A stretch of DNA of 64,000 nt from Streptomyces sp. NBC_01341 (GTDB lineage Bacteria; Actinomycetota; Actinomycetes; Streptomycetales; Streptomycetaceae). Made by a program: the position numbers and the translations under genes. The DNA lies in NCBI RefSeq assembly GCF_035946055.1, contig NZ_CP108364.1:1116001-1180000 (forward strand). The letters run 5' to 3'. Positions within the stretch are counted from its first letter, which is position 1, and each line of letters begins with the position of its first letter. Below, piece after piece: positions 35,318 through 44,717 of the stretch. Under the pieces are notes generated by a model. That model worked only from the letters and a program-made list of their open reading frames with translations. It had not been told where the DNA came from and did no database searches.

Positions 35318-35983
35318 TCAGAGAGGTCGGACGGGGCGGGACGCCAGGTCTGTGGAACAGGGCTCGTGTACGACCGGCTGTCCGGCCGTCACCTCGGGAG
35401 GACCGCGCACCCCGGGCAGTGCGGCCCTGTTCCGTCCGCGCGCGGACGGACCGCCTCCGGCAGGCCCCGCCCCGGCGCCACGGAGCGGGGCGAGCTCCGG
35501 GGGCAGCGCCGGCAGTGTGCCGTGGCCGGGCGGTGGGAAGGGGTGCGGGGCGGGCGGACGGTCGACGCCGGCACGCGGCCCGGGCTGGGGAACGGCCTCG
35601 GTGAGCCACCCGGGGACGGTCACGTCGGTCGCCGGGGAGCCGGAGATCTGCGCGGCGGGGTAGCCGGAACCTGGGCCGGCGCTGAGGCCGGGGCCGTACG
35701 GCGCCACCGGATCCGCTGCGACGGCGTGTGCGGGAGCGTCACCGGCCTGGCGCTCAGCGCTGGACAGTGCGGCCGGGACCGGCGCGGAGGCCGCCGGAAC
35801 AGGTATCGCCGCTGCGACCGGAGCGGGCAGTACCGTTCCGGAAGGGGTGGGCCCGCCGCCGAGCAGGGTGAGCACCGCCAGGAGCAGCGCGATGAGGACG
35901 TGCCCCGCCAGGGCTGCGGACGGCCGTGGGTACGGGTGCCGGGGAGGCGCGTTGCTCCGGTACGCCCCTGTCGGGTGGTTCAC
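35318..35983 (-). CDS. proline/alanine-rich membrane-anchored protein of unknown function
   Basis: A 221-residue protein I do not recognise. A short basic N-terminus is followed by one hydrophobic helix (HVLIALLLAVLTLLGGG, about 28-44), then a long Pro/Ala/Gly-rich tail that would lie outside the cell. No catalytic motif is visible. Its GTG overlaps the stop of the Mbl-like gene as GTGA, and secDF starts 36 nt after its stop, which argues that it is real and co-translated. A tether or accessory of the Mbl-like protein or SecDF is possible but unproven. Confidence 0.6.
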   Translation of the reverse strand: MNHPTGAYRSNAPPRHPYPRPSAALAGHVLIALLLAVLTLLGGGPTPSGTVLPAPVAAAIPVPAASAPVPAALSSAERQAGDAPAHAVAADPVAPYGPGLSAGPGSGYPAAQISGSPATDVTVPGWLTEAVPQPGPRAGVDRPPAPHPFPPPGHGTLPALPPELAPLRGAGAGPAGGGPSARGRNRAALPGVRGPPEVTAGQPVVHEPCSTDLASRPVRPL

Positions 35984-36624
35984 CTCGGCCGTGCCGAACT
36001 CGCGGGCGGTGTCCTCGAGATGATCGTGGCCATGTGGCGCAACGTGCTGACCGGTGGCGGCGCGCTGCGCACCGATGTCACCGGCCTGATCGCGGCACGC
36101 CTAGGAAGGGCGTCCGGTTCCAGGTCGGTGAGCCCCGTGTCCGCCTGACGGGCGTCCACGATCACTCCGTCGACGACGGGCACGGGACCGCCGGCCGCTT
36201 GCCCGGCGCACGCGGCGGCGGCCTCCGCGCTGTTGAGGACCACGGCGGTGGCGGGACCGAGGCGGGCGGGGAGTTCTTGCGCCTGCGCGCGGTGGTCCTG
36301 CCCGGCCAGGACGGGCCGGCTGAGCACGACCACGCTGTCGCGCAGGTCGGCGCCCAACGCCGTGTCGGCGATGCGTGCGAGCAGCCTGACGCAGGACTCC
36401 GCGTCGACGATGCGCCCCCGGCGGACCGGCCGGCTGGCGCTGTCGTCGGAGACCGGCCCTCCGGACAGGAGCCCGTGCCCGGGGACCCAGGCACGCGTGC
36501 CCGAACCGCCCAGGTCTACGGCCGGCAGGCGGGAGATCCCGCGACGGCGGGTGTCGCCGTCGGGCGCCCCCCACCCTCCGGGGGCCCGCCGACCACGCCG
36601 CAGACCGTCACACGAAGAACGCAT
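35980..36624 (-). CDS. truncated MreB-like (Mbl-like) actin homologue
   Basis: A 214-residue protein. AVDLGGSGTRAWVPGHG is the actin phosphate-1 loop, and RRGRIVDAESCVRLLARIAD matches the region after it in MreB-type proteins (..GxIxD...). ATAVVLNSAEAAAACAGQAAGGP and VPVVDGVIVDARQADTG correspond to later core strands with the middle subdomains missing. This shortened build recalls the S. coelicolor Mbl protein, which helps make the spore wall together with MreB. ATG with GGAGGG 8 nt upstream decides the start. Polymerisation and nucleotide binding cannot be judged from sequence. Confidence 0.65.
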   Translation of the reverse strand: MRSSCDGLRRGRRAPGGWGAPDGDTRRRGISRLPAVDLGGSGTRAWVPGHGLLSGGPVSDDSASRPVRRGRIVDAESCVRLLARIADTALGADLRDSVVVLSRPVLAGQDHRAQAQELPARLGPATAVVLNSAEAAAACAGQAAGGPVPVVDGVIVDARQADTGLTDLEPDALPRRAAIRPVTSVRSAPPPVSTLRHMATIISRTPPASSARPR

Positions 36625-36693
36625 GCCCAACACCCTCCGGACCGCCGGCGCGGCCGTCACCCGCCCGTCGGGTGCAGGACCCGCTGATTGCGA

Positions 36694-36707
36694 GGTTCGA
36701 TCGAACC
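36694..36707. promoter_or_regulatory. perfect 14-bp palindrome upstream of the Mbl-like operon
   Basis: GGTTCGATCGAACC is a complete palindrome 70-83 nt upstream of the Mbl-like start, in an A/T-richer promoter-like stretch. It could be a repressor site; the protein that binds it is unknown. Confidence 0.4.
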
Positions 36708-36755
36708 CTCACTATGCAATACGGGGAAAAGAAACGCCACCTCCTTGATGATTCC

Positions 36756-36779
36756 AAGGTCCAATTTCATGTGGACCTT
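36756..36779 (-). terminator. small hairpin directly after ligA
   Basis: An 8-bp stem (AAGGTCCA/TGGACCTT) with an 8-nt loop begins 1 nt past the ligA stop on the minus strand. Its A/T content is unusual for the window. It may terminate ligA ahead of the Mbl-like operon. Confidence 0.5.
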
Positions 36780-38876
36780 CTATCCCTCTGTGACGAGATA
36801 GGCCTCCACCAGCGCAGCGAACGCCTCGGGCGCGGCGATCTCGACCCCGAGATCCTCCGCCTTGGCCCGCTTCGACCCGGCCTTCTCGCCTGCGACCAGC
36901 AGACTCGTGCGCTTCGAGACGCTGGACGAGGACTTGCCGCCCGCCCTCTCGATCAGCTCGTTCATCTGATTGCGCGAGAGCTTCTCCAGGACGCCGGTCA
37001 TGGCACCGGTCACCACGACCGTCATGCCGTCGAGCGGCAGACCGGTGGACTCCCGACCCTCGGTGGCTTCGCCCTCCGACGCTCCCGGCTCCGGCGGGGG
37101 TGTCGCGCCGGGCTCGGTCATGTTGACCCCGGCGGCGATGAGTTTGCCGATCAGTGGCTGGAGCTCGGCGAGCTCCGTGACGACGGCCGCCGCCTTTTCC
37201 TTGCCTATGCCGTCCACCCGCTGGAGCACCTCTGCGTCCGCGGAGACGACGCGGTCCATGGAGGCGAAGTACCGGGCGATTCGACGGGACATGGAGCGTC
37301 CCGTGCCACGCACACCGAGGGCGCAGAAGACGCGGGACAGCGGCCGCGCCCTGGCCGCGTCGATCGCCGCCAGGAGGTTGTCGGTGGAGGTCTCCCCCAT
37401 CCGCTCCAGCGACAGGAGCTGATCCCGCTCCAGGGTGAACAAGTCGGCGAAGTCCTGGACGAGGCCGGCATCGACGAGCTGGACGACCCTGGTGGCGCCG
37501 AGGCCCTCGATGTCCAGCTGGTCGCGCCCGGCGGCGTACGAGACGGAGGCGACCACACGGCAGTCGCGGCCCCGGGTGCATCGCCAGCGCTGCTCGCTCA
37601 TGTCGATCTCCGAGCCGCACTGCGGGCAGACCTCGGGGAAGTCGATCGGCTTCTCGTCACCCGTCCGCAGATGCGCGACGGGGGCCTCGATGCGGGGGAT
37701 GATGTCGCCGGCCTTGTAGACCATCACGTGATCGCCCAGGCGCAGATCGCGTCGGGTGATGTCGGCCGGGTTGTGCAGCGTGGCGTACCCGACGGTGGAT
37801 CCGTCGATCTCGACGGGCTCCAGGACGGCGCGCGGCGCGATGATGCCGGTCCTGCCCACATTCCATTCGACGCCGAGCAGCCGGGTGACCTTCTCGACGG
37901 CCGGCAGCTTGTAGGCGATGGCCCATCGCGGCGCCCTGGTGCCGGAGCCGGCGTCACGCCGGTCCGCCGCGAGGTCCGCCTTGATCACGATGCCGTCGAT
38001 CCCGAACGGCAGGGAGGGGCGCAGGGCGGCGATGTCCTCCACTCCCGCCCGTACCTCCTCGGCCGTGGTGACGGTGCACGGCGCGACCGCGGTGTCCGCC
38101 GCCGTGTGCACACCGAGCTCCGCGACGTACGACAGGACCTCGCTGTGCGGGAGTTCGGCGAGGGTGGCTGTCAGTTCTCCGGAGTCCGGAAGGGCGAGCG
38201 CGCCGTAGGCGAAGAAGGTCATCTCCACGCGGTACGGGCGGTCCTTGGCCCGCAGGGTTCCCGCCGCCCCGTTGCGCGGATTGGCGAACGGCGCCGCGCC
38301 GTGCTCCGTGCGCACGGCGTTCGCCTGCTCGAACTGCTCGTCGGTCATGACGATCTCGCCACGCACCTCCATGGTGACCGGCGCATCGAGCCGCGCGGGA
38401 AGGCCGAGCACCGCACCCACCGCATGGGAGACGTCCTCGCCCGCCGTCCCGTCCCCCCGGGTGATCAGCCGCTCCAGGCGGCCCTGCCGGTAACGCGCGG
38501 CGACGGCCAGGCCGTCGAGCTTGGGCTCGACGCTCCAGGCGGCGACGGGCCGCTTGATCCGTCGCTCCACGGACGCGGTCCAGGCGACGAACTGCTCGGC
38601 GGAGAAGACGTTGTCCAGCGAGAGCATGGGAACGGTGTGCGGCACGTCCCCCGAGGCGGCGCCGCCCGCCACCTTGCCGGTCGGCGACGCGTCCAGCACC
38701 TCCAGCGGGTGCTCCTCCTCGTAGGCGGCGATCCCCCGCACCAGGCGGTCGTACGCGTCGTCGTCGAGCCTGCTCTCACCTGCGGCGTAGTACGCGGCGG
38801 CGGCACGCTTCGCCTCTTCCACGGCGGCCGCGTAGGCGGCGGTGTCGGCGGGCGCGCCGACTGAGTTCGTCGTCAT
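36780..38876 (-). CDS. ligA: NAD-dependent DNA ligase LigA
   Basis: A 698-residue ligase, the family's usual length. The adenylation domain holds the catalytic Lys119 in [13 protein letters not shown], and [13 protein letters not shown] and [11 protein letters not shown] are nucleotidyltransferase motifs. The OB fold has [15 protein letters not shown], the zinc finger CPQCG with RCTRGRDC, then helix-hairpin-helix repeats and a BRCT domain at about 610-698. It seals nicks using NAD+. The ATG at 38874-38876 starts the family's N-terminus. The canonical Streptomyces ligA lies near gatCAB, which are absent here, so this may be a second ligase. Confidence 0.95.
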   Translation of the reverse strand: MTTNSVGAPADTAAYAAAVEEAKRAAAAYYAAGESRLDDDAYDRLVRGIAAYEEEHPLEVLDASPTGKVAGGAASGDVPHTVPMLSLDNVFSAEQFVAWTASVERRIKRPVAAWSVEPKLDGLAVAARYRQGRLERLITRGDGTAGEDVSHAVGAVLGLPARLDAPVTMEVRGEIVMTDEQFEQANAVRTEHGAAPFANPRNGAAGTLRAKDRPYRVEMTFFAYGALALPDSGELTATLAELPHSEVLSYVAELGVHTAADTAVAPCTVTTAEEVRAGVEDIAALRPSLPFGIDGIVIKADLAADRRDAGSGTRAPRWAIAYKLPAVEKVTRLLGVEWNVGRTGIIAPRAVLEPVEIDGSTVGYATLHNPADITRRDLRLGDHVMVYKAGDIIPRIEAPVAHLRTGDEKPIDFPEVCPQCGSEIDMSEQRWRCTRGRDCRVVASVSYAAGRDQLDIEGLGATRVVQLVDAGLVQDFADLFTLERDQLLSLERMGETSTDNLLAAIDAARARPLSRVFCALGVRGTGRSMSRRIARYFASMDRVVSADAEVLQRVDGIGKEKAAAVVTELAELQPLIGKLIAAGVNMTEPGATPPPEPGASEGEATEGRESTGLPLDGMTVVVTGAMTGVLEKLSRNQMNELIERAGGKSSSSVSKRTSLLVAGEKAGSKRAKAEDLGVEIAAPEAFAALVEAYLVTEG

Positions 38877-39178
38877 GAACACCATCCTGCCGTGCACCAC
38901 TGACAACGCCGCCGGACCCACGGTCGCACAGAGGAAGGAAAGAACGCTCTCACCCATTCGGGGACCGCAACTCCGTGGAAACAGAGGGTAATTGCAGGCA
39001 TGGCGCAGCCCATTGACATGCATGCGTCACGTTTGGGCGGAGGCCGGGGAGCGGGCCGGGACTCTCGCGACCGCCCGCGACGGGCAGTTGGCCGCTCCGG
39101 CCGCCCTTTGTACGGGCAGGCCCACTGACGTGCCGGAACCCTTCGCCTGCCCGTCGGATCACCCGGTATAAAGACTGC
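38877..39178. promoter_or_regulatory. 302-nt divergent region between ligA and the LacI gene
   Basis: No gene is supported. TATAAA at 39167-39172 stands 6 nt before the LacI ATG and no ribosome site is present, so that transcript is probably leaderless. I could not assign the ligA promoter with confidence. Confidence 0.5.
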
Positions 39179-40231
39179 ATGACAGCCGACGTTTCACCGC
39201 CCGTACGCCCCGCCACCTTGGAGGATGTGGCCGCGGTGGCGGGCGTCTCCCGGGCCACGGTGTCCCGGGTGATCAACGGTGCGACCACGGTGGACCCTGC
39301 CCTGCGACGTGTGGTGGAGGAGGCGGTCGCCACGACGGGCTACGTGCCCAACCGCGCCGCGCGATCCCTGGTGACCCGGCGGACCGACTCGATCGCCCTG
39401 GTCGTGTCCGAGCGTGAACGGCGTCCCGTCGCCGAGCCGTTCGTCGGCCGGATGTTCTCCGACCCGCACTTCGGACGGGTCGTGGGCGGAGTGCTCGACG
39501 TGCTGCGCCCCGCGGGCATCCAGATGGTGCTGATGCTGGCGGACGACGAGACCTCGCGCAACCAGCTGCTGTCGTATCTGCGTCAGGGCCACGTCGACGG
39601 CGTGGTGCTGATCTCCTCGCACGCCGACGATCCGCTCCCCGCCCTGCTCCACGACACGCGGCTGCCCGCCGTGCTGGCCGGCCGGCCGCTCCGCCCTTCG
39701 CCGCTCACCTACGTCGAGGCCGATCAGCGCGCGGGTGCGCGGATGGCCGCCGACCTGCTCGTGTCGCTGGGAAGGCGGCACATCGCCAGCATCGCGGGCC
39801 CCCAGGACAGGCCCGCCGGACAAGCACGGCTGGACGGGTTCCTGGACGCGCTGGCGGCGCACGGGATCGGGGACGTGGAGGTGGCCGAAGGCGACTTCAC
39901 GCACACGGGCGGTGCCTCGGCGATGCGGAAGCTGCTGCACGACCGCCCGGGGCTGGACGGGGTGTTCATCGCGTCGGACCTGATGGCCCTCGGCGCCCTG
40001 CCCGTGCTGCTGCGGGCGGGCAGGGACGTGCCCGGGGACGTGGCGGTGGTCGGCTTCGACGACAGCAGCGCTGCGCTCGCCTGCGATCCCCCGCTCACCA
40101 CGGTCCGTCAGCCGGTGGAGGAGATGGCATCCGAGATGGCACGGCTGCTCCTGAAGCAGATCGGCAAGTCCGGTCGTCCCGAGCCGTCCGTGGTCTTCCA
40201 TCCGACGCTGGTGCGGCGCGAGTCCGCGTGA
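39179..40231 (+). CDS. LacI family regulator
   Basis: A 350-residue regulator. The helix-turn-helix is TLEDVAAVAGVSRATVSRVINGATTVDPALR and the hinge helix is TGYVPNRAARSLVTRR. A periplasmic-binding-protein-like sensor domain follows (SIALVVSERERRPVAEPFVG, DGVFIASDLMALGALPVL, VAVVGFDDSSAAL). It has no sugar genes beside it, so its targets are not visible in the immediate context. The start follows a TATAAA box directly. Confidence 0.94.
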   Translation: MTADVSPPVRPATLEDVAAVAGVSRATVSRVINGATTVDPALRRVVEEAVATTGYVPNRAARSLVTRRTDSIALVVSERERRPVAEPFVGRMFSDPHFGRVVGGVLDVLRPAGIQMVLMLADDETSRNQLLSYLRQGHVDGVVLISSHADDPLPALLHDTRLPAVLAGRPLRPSPLTYVEADQRAGARMAADLLVSLGRRHIASIAGPQDRPAGQARLDGFLDALAAHGIGDVEVAEGDFTHTGGASAMRKLLHDRPGLDGVFIASDLMALGALPVLLRAGRDVPGDVAVVGFDDSSAALACDPPLTTVRQPVEEMASEMARLLLKQIGKSGRPEPSVVFHPTLVRRESA

Positions 40232-40243
40232 CGCCCGCCCCGG

Positions 40244-42577
40244 TCAGCCGCGTGCACCGCGAACGGCGTCGTCGGAGTCCGTGAGGGGCTCGTCCCGCAC
40301 GGACTGCCTCGGCACGTCGCCGTGGAGCGGCTCTCCCCGGGAGGTCACCGCGCGCGAGGACTCCTCGTGCGGCGGCCCGTCCGGCAACCGGCCGTCGAGC
40401 AGGCGGACGGGCCCGTCCGGGACGGCTCCGTCCGCGCGGGCGGCCCCGTCGACGCCGCCCGGCTGCAGTGGCACCTGCGGGCCGGAGAGCTCCCGCAGCC
40501 AGCGTGCGAGGACCCGGTGCACCGCCTCGGCCCCCACCAGACCGGCCGCGGCCGTGCCCCGCAGACTGTCGGCGGCCACGGCGCCCTGCGTGCGCGGGAC
40601 GTCGGCCGCCACCGCGTCCAGGGGGTCGGCCAGTGTGCGGGGCCACAGCAGGAACGGCTTGGACTGTTCGCCGCCCAGCCCCCCGTGCGAGCCGATCTGC
40701 TCCTCGAAGGCGTGCACCCGCCCGGTGACCGGGTCGTACATCGAGTTGACCATGACGTCCGCGACGTGCGGGAAGGTGTCGGTGCGGCGCACCGCGTCCG
40801 CCGCACCGTCACCGAAGACGGCTATCGGCCCCTGCCCGTCGGTCAGCTCGGCGACCGGGGTCTCCTCCCCGCCCGGGCCGAGCACCACCGACCCGTGTCT
40901 CTCGCTCCGCACGAGCAGGAAGCCGACGCCCGGATGTGCGGCGAGCGTGCCGAGCAGTGCGGGGCAGCGGCGGTCGATCTGTTCGCGCGAGGCGCGGCCC
41001 TCGATGTCCGGGAAGGACAGCAGGCCGAGGTTCCCCGAGGCCAGCACGACCGGGTCGGAGGACTTCGCCGGGTGCTCCGCCTCCCGCCCGCCGACCGGCC
41101 TGTGCAGCGCCGTGCGCACGGCGTCCCGGGCCTCCGAGGCGCTCCGGGTGCGCTGCGCCCTGCGTGGGACGGGCAGCCCGCAGCCGGCCCGTACGAGATC
41201 CCTGAGCGTCAGGCCGTACCGCCCCGCGAAGGTCTCCCCCGGGCTCTGGCCGTGGTCGGAGAGCAGCACGACCCGGTAGTCGCGCGGGGTGTGGTCCGCG
41301 ATCTTGATGATGAGGCCCAGCGATCGGTCGAGCCGGGCGAGGACCTTCTCGGCGTCCCTGCTGTGCGGTCCGGAGTGGTGGGCGACCTCGTCGTAGGCGA
41401 CCAGGTCCGCGTAGACCGCGGTGCGTCCGGCGAACATGTCGCCGATCAGCGCGGAGACCACCACATCACGCTCGACGACCGTCGCGAACGCCCTGATGAA
41501 CGGGTAGAGCCCGCCGCGTTTGACCCGGGGGAACTCCTTGCGCGCCCGGGCCAGGGTCGACTGGCCGATCTCCCGGCCCACCTCGGCGACGAAGGACAGG
41601 AAGGTGCGGACCGCGTTGGCGGGGTCGGAGAAGTAGGCGAAGTAGCCCGCCCTGGAACGGCGTCCCTTGCCGCGCCTGGCGGCCATCGAGAGGACCAGGG
41701 CGAGCTGGTCCGCGCCGCCGCTGAAGAGGTTGCCCCGGCTCGCGCCGTCCACCGTGAGGAGGCCGCCGTAGCGGGTGTGGGCTATGGCTCTGCGCTGGAG
41801 TTCGAGGGCGCTCGCCGGTCTGCTGGAGACCATGACGGTGCCGGTCTCCTTCTCGAACCAGCGGAAGGCGGGCACGTCGTGGTTGGTGCCGTGGAGGATG
41901 CCGAGCTGACTCGCACCCGTCTGGCTGGACCAGTCGGTCGTCCAGGGGGTCAGCCGGTGGCCCGCCTCGTCGGCCAGCAGTCCGGCCACGGTGGGCATGA
42001 CGCCGTCGGCCGCCGCCCGTTCGAGGACGCGGTGGCCGACGCCGTCGAGCTGGACGAACACGATGCCGGGCGGCCCGCCGCGGCCGCGGTCCGCGGATCC
42101 GGGGGTGCCGTCGCGTCTGCGGCGCCGGTCGGCGAGGCGGGAGAGCCTGCGCCGGTAGGCATCGTCGTCACGGACCGCGAGCGCCGTGGACGCCGCTGAG
42201 GCGACGGCGGACATGACCGCCGCGACGACGACGGCGGTCTCCGGGTCGGCGTCACCGCGTCCGTCCGGGATGAGCCGCAGGGCGATCAGCAGCAGCGAGC
42301 CGTTGAGGAAGAAGACCAGGGCACCCAGGACGAGGGCGGGCACGATGAGCAGGGCTCTGACGAGTACGGGCCACACGAGGGCGGAAAGGAGTCCGAAGGC
42401 CCCCGCGCCCCAGGCCGCTGTGAACGCGGTCCGCGTGACGCTGTCCCCGTCGTCGGACTGGAGCCGGAAATCGGGCAGGATGCCCGCGAGCGCCAGCAGG
42501 GTGAGGGTGGACACGGCCCACACCGAGATCACGCGCAGGAGGGCTCCGCCCGCCGTCCGCCATCGCCCGTCACTCAC
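40244..42577 (-). CDS. holin-like membrane domain fused to alkaline-phosphatase-superfamily domain
   Basis: A 777-residue protein. The N-terminal 150 residues form four hydrophobic helices of the phage-holin-4 type (VISVWAVSTLTLLALAG, VLGALVFFLNGSLLLIALRL). The rest is an alkaline-phosphatase/nucleotide-pyrophosphatase fold: PPGIVFVQLDGVGHRVLERA, WTTDWSSQTGASQLGILHG, AYDEVAHHSGPHSRD and VVLLSDHGQSPGET carry the metal ligands. The C-terminal 80 residues are disordered. GTG with GAGGTGG 6 nt upstream was preferred to the GTG five codons earlier. A membrane phosphodiesterase or pyrophosphatase, substrate unknown. The name holin is structural; phage lysis is not implied. Confidence 0.88.
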   Translation of the reverse strand: MSDGRWRTAGGALLRVISVWAVSTLTLLALAGILPDFRLQSDDGDSVTRTAFTAAWGAGAFGLLSALVWPVLVRALLIVPALVLGALVFFLNGSLLLIALRLIPDGRGDADPETAVVVAAVMSAVASAASTALAVRDDDAYRRRLSRLADRRRRRDGTPGSADRGRGGPPGIVFVQLDGVGHRVLERAAADGVMPTVAGLLADEAGHRLTPWTTDWSSQTGASQLGILHGTNHDVPAFRWFEKETGTVMVSSRPASALELQRRAIAHTRYGGLLTVDGASRGNLFSGGADQLALVLSMAARRGKGRRSRAGYFAYFSDPANAVRTFLSFVAEVGREIGQSTLARARKEFPRVKRGGLYPFIRAFATVVERDVVVSALIGDMFAGRTAVYADLVAYDEVAHHSGPHSRDAEKVLARLDRSLGLIIKIADHTPRDYRVVLLSDHGQSPGETFAGRYGLTLRDLVRAGCGLPVPRRAQRTRSASEARDAVRTALHRPVGGREAEHPAKSSDPVVLASGNLGLLSFPDIEGRASREQIDRRCPALLGTLAAHPGVGFLLVRSERHGSVVLGPGGEETPVAELTDGQGPIAVFGDGAADAVRRTDTFPHVADVMVNSMYDPVTGRVHAFEEQIGSHGGLGGEQSKPFLLWPRTLADPLDAVAADVPRTQGAVAADSLRGTAAAGLVGAEAVHRVLARWLRELSGPQVPLQPGGVDGAARADGAVPDGPVRLLDGRLPDGPPHEESSRAVTSRGEPLHGDVPRQSVRDEPLTDSDDAVRGARG

Positions 42578-42705
42578 GCCGTCCCACCTCACGTCAGGGC
42601 CCGGTGTTCGTCACGGACCCGCGTCAAGCCTGTCATAGCCGCCGAGGGGCTCCCCGGGCCCCCGCACCGGGCCCGGGGCCGGGCAGCCGATGGGCTCCCC
42701 CGTGG

Positions 42706-43119
42706 TCAGCAGCCGTCGTAGCCGGCGGTGGGCATGGAGAGCCTGCGGTGGACGCCGGCCTTGGAGCGTGCCGTGTACACCGGCTCCTCCAGACCCGCGA
42801 GTTCGAGCCGGACGCCGCGCCTGCGGCACTCCGCCTCGAAGCCGGGCACGGAGACGAGTGCCCGCTCGAGCACCCGGTCGTTGGGGGCCACGAACAGCTC
42901 GACCCGCCCGCCCGCGCCACCCCACAGGGCGTGGTGGTCGGGGCGCAGCCCGTACACGCGCAGCTGGTGGGTGACGACGTATCCCCGGTCCGCGGCCCAG
43001 CGCGCGCACATGGCGTGCTGGCTGCGGGTGTCGACGAGGAACGGGTCGCCGTCGAGTTCCTCCAGCGGCGTGAGACTGGCGATGGCCGCCACCCGTACGT
43101 CCCCGACGACGTCCCCCAT
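42706..43119 (-). CDS. conserved hypothetical protein
   Basis: A 137-residue protein of unknown function. It opens MGDVVGDVRVAAIASLTPLE and contains DTRSQHAMCARWAADRGYVV, which faintly recalls the N-terminal helix of serine recombinases, but the catalytic Ser context is not evident. The C-terminal half (RVELFVAPNDRVLERALVSV) looks alpha/beta. GGGGGGA stands 7 nt before the ATG. Coding bias is good, so it is probably real. Confidence 0.7.
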   Translation of the reverse strand: MGDVVGDVRVAAIASLTPLEELDGDPFLVDTRSQHAMCARWAADRGYVVTHQLRVYGLRPDHHALWGGAGGRVELFVAPNDRVLERALVSVPGFEAECRRRGVRLELAGLEEPVYTARSKAGVHRRLSMPTAGYDGC

Positions 43120-43298
43120 GAACGGATCCCCCCGTGCTCGGATGCTGGCGACGACCCTACCCCGGCGGTAGCCCTGTGTAACCGTTCCTGCCCGTGCCGG
43201 AACCGGTGTGAAGGAGCACTCCGGCGTGGGGAGGGCGCGGAGCGCCTACGCTCGTACGCGCACAGCCATGTCGGCGGCAGGGACGAGGAGGCGGAGCG

Positions 43299-44075
43299 AT
43301 GGAGGTCACGTGGTGGGGTCATGCCACCTGCACGATCGAGGACTCCGGGGTCCGGGTGCTGACCGATCCGTTGTTCGTACGCCGCTTCGCGCATCTGCGC
43401 CGCCGCCGCGGCGAGGTCCCGCCCCCGCAGGCCGCGGTCGCGGACGCGGTCCTGATCTCGCACCTGCATTCCGACCACCTTCATCTGCCCTCCCTGGCCC
43501 GGCTCGCCCCCGGCAGCCTGCTGATCGTCCCCCGCGGCGCGGTCGGGGCCGTCCCGGGCCTGCGGGTGCTGCGCCGGCTCCGCGGGCTGCGGATCTCGGA
43601 GGTCGGCCCCGGGGACGTCGTGCGGGTGGGCGAGGTCCTGGTCCGGGCGGTGCCCGCACTGCACGACGGACGCCGGCTGCCGTTCGGCCCGCACCGGGTA
43701 CCCGCCCTGGGATACGTCGTCGAGGGCGAGGCCCGCACGTACTTCGCCGGTGACACCGGGCTGTTCGACGACATGGCCGATGCGGTGGGGCCGGTGGACG
43801 TGGCGCTCCTGCCGGTCGGCGGCTGGGGGCCGAATCTGGGCCACCACCATCTGAACGCGACGCGCGCGGCACAGGTGTTGACGATGCTGGAGCCCAGCTC
43901 GGCGGTCCCGGTGCATTACGGGACGTACTGGCCGATCGGGATGGACGGTGTCCGGCCGCACGAGTTCCACGCGCCGGGCGACGAGTTCGTGCGGCAGGCG
44001 GCCAGGCTGGCGCCGGAGGTGGCGGTGCACCGGCTGGGGCACGGAGAGCGTGTGAGGCCGGAGGCCCGTAGGTGA
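43299..44075 (+). CDS. metallo-beta-lactamase-fold hydrolase
   Basis: A 258-residue MBL-fold protein of the UlaG/L-ascorbate-lactonase-like group. The metal motif is LISHLHSDHLH; further ligands lie in AGDTGLFDD, and GHHHLNATRAAQVL and VPVHYGTYWP follow. AGGAGG is 7 nt before the ATG. Its stop overlaps the DedA gene as GTGA, so the two are co-translated. Substrate unknown. Confidence 0.9.
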   Translation: MEVTWWGHATCTIEDSGVRVLTDPLFVRRFAHLRRRRGEVPPPQAAVADAVLISHLHSDHLHLPSLARLAPGSLLIVPRGAVGAVPGLRVLRRLRGLRISEVGPGDVVRVGEVLVRAVPALHDGRRLPFGPHRVPALGYVVEGEARTYFAGDTGLFDDMADAVGPVDVALLPVGGWGPNLGHHHLNATRAAQVLTMLEPSSAVPVHYGTYWPIGMDGVRPHEFHAPGDEFVRQAARLAPEVAVHRLGHGERVRPEARR

Positions 44076-44692
44076 TAGAGGAAGTACTGGGGCAGCTGCC
44101 GACGGAGTCGACGCAGCAGGCCGTCGCCTACCCGTCGTTGTTCGTCCTCGTGGCTCTCGGTTCGCTGGTGCCCGTGGTGCCGACGGGGGCGCTGGTGAGT
44201 TCGGCCGCCGTGGTGGCGTTCCACCGGATGTCACCGTTCACCCTGCTGGTCACCTTCGCGGTGGCCGCGGGTGCGGCGTTCCTCGGCGACATCTGCCTGT
44301 ACTGGCTGGGGCAGCGGGGGGTCCGGTCGAAGAACGGGTCGAAGTGGCTGGAGGCGATAACCCGGCGCGCCGCGCCCGAGCGGCTCGAGCAGGCCCAGCG
44401 GAAGCTGGAGGAGCACGGGACGACCGTGCTGGTGCTGTCCCGGCTGATACCGGCCGGTCGCATCCCGGTGATGCTGGCCTGTCTGCTCGGGGGGATGCCG
44501 CTGAAGCAGTTCGCCCGGGGTGACGTGCCGGCCTGCCTCGCGTGGGCCGCGACGTATCAGCTGATCGGGATCCTGGGCGGTTCGCTCTTCCGGGAGCCGT
44601 GGCAGGGAGTGCTGGCCGCGGTCGTGCTGACGCTGCTGATCAGCGGGACGCCGGCGCTCTGGCGGCGGCTGCGGACCCGCATGGCGGACTGA
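44072..44692 (+). CDS. DedA/VTT family membrane protein
   Basis: A 206-residue protein with five to six hydrophobic helices and the VTT-domain pattern: VPVVPTGALVSSAAVV, AAFLGDICLYWLGQRGV and VLVLSRLIPAGRIPVMLACLLGGMP, where the Arg-containing loop is a family hallmark. DedA proteins act in lipid-carrier recycling and membrane homeostasis. GTG overlaps the preceding MBL-fold gene, suggesting a membrane-linked function for the pair. Confidence 0.9.
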   Translation: MIEEVLGQLPTESTQQAVAYPSLFVLVALGSLVPVVPTGALVSSAAVVAFHRMSPFTLLVTFAVAAGAAFLGDICLYWLGQRGVRSKNGSKWLEAITRRAAPERLEQAQRKLEEHGTTVLVLSRLIPAGRIPVMLACLLGGMPLKQFARGDVPACLAWAATYQLIGILGGSLFREPWQGVLAAVVLTLLISGTPALWRRLRTRMAD

Positions 44693-44717
44693 GGCCCCGG
44701 GCACGGGCCGGGCGGGG

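Noticed and set aside
36694..36710. T-arm-like GGTTCGA sequence as a tRNA or attachment-site remnant
   Set aside because: It is a perfect palindrome with no acceptor, D- or anticodon-arm sequence around it and no integrase gene nearby.
40244..42577. holin-like domain as a phage lysis gene
   Set aside because: The helices are fused to a large phosphatase domain and no other phage genes occur in the window.
42706..43119. serine-recombinase call for the conserved hypothetical protein
   Set aside because: Only a faint resemblance of one helix; no catalytic serine motif and no DNA-binding domain.
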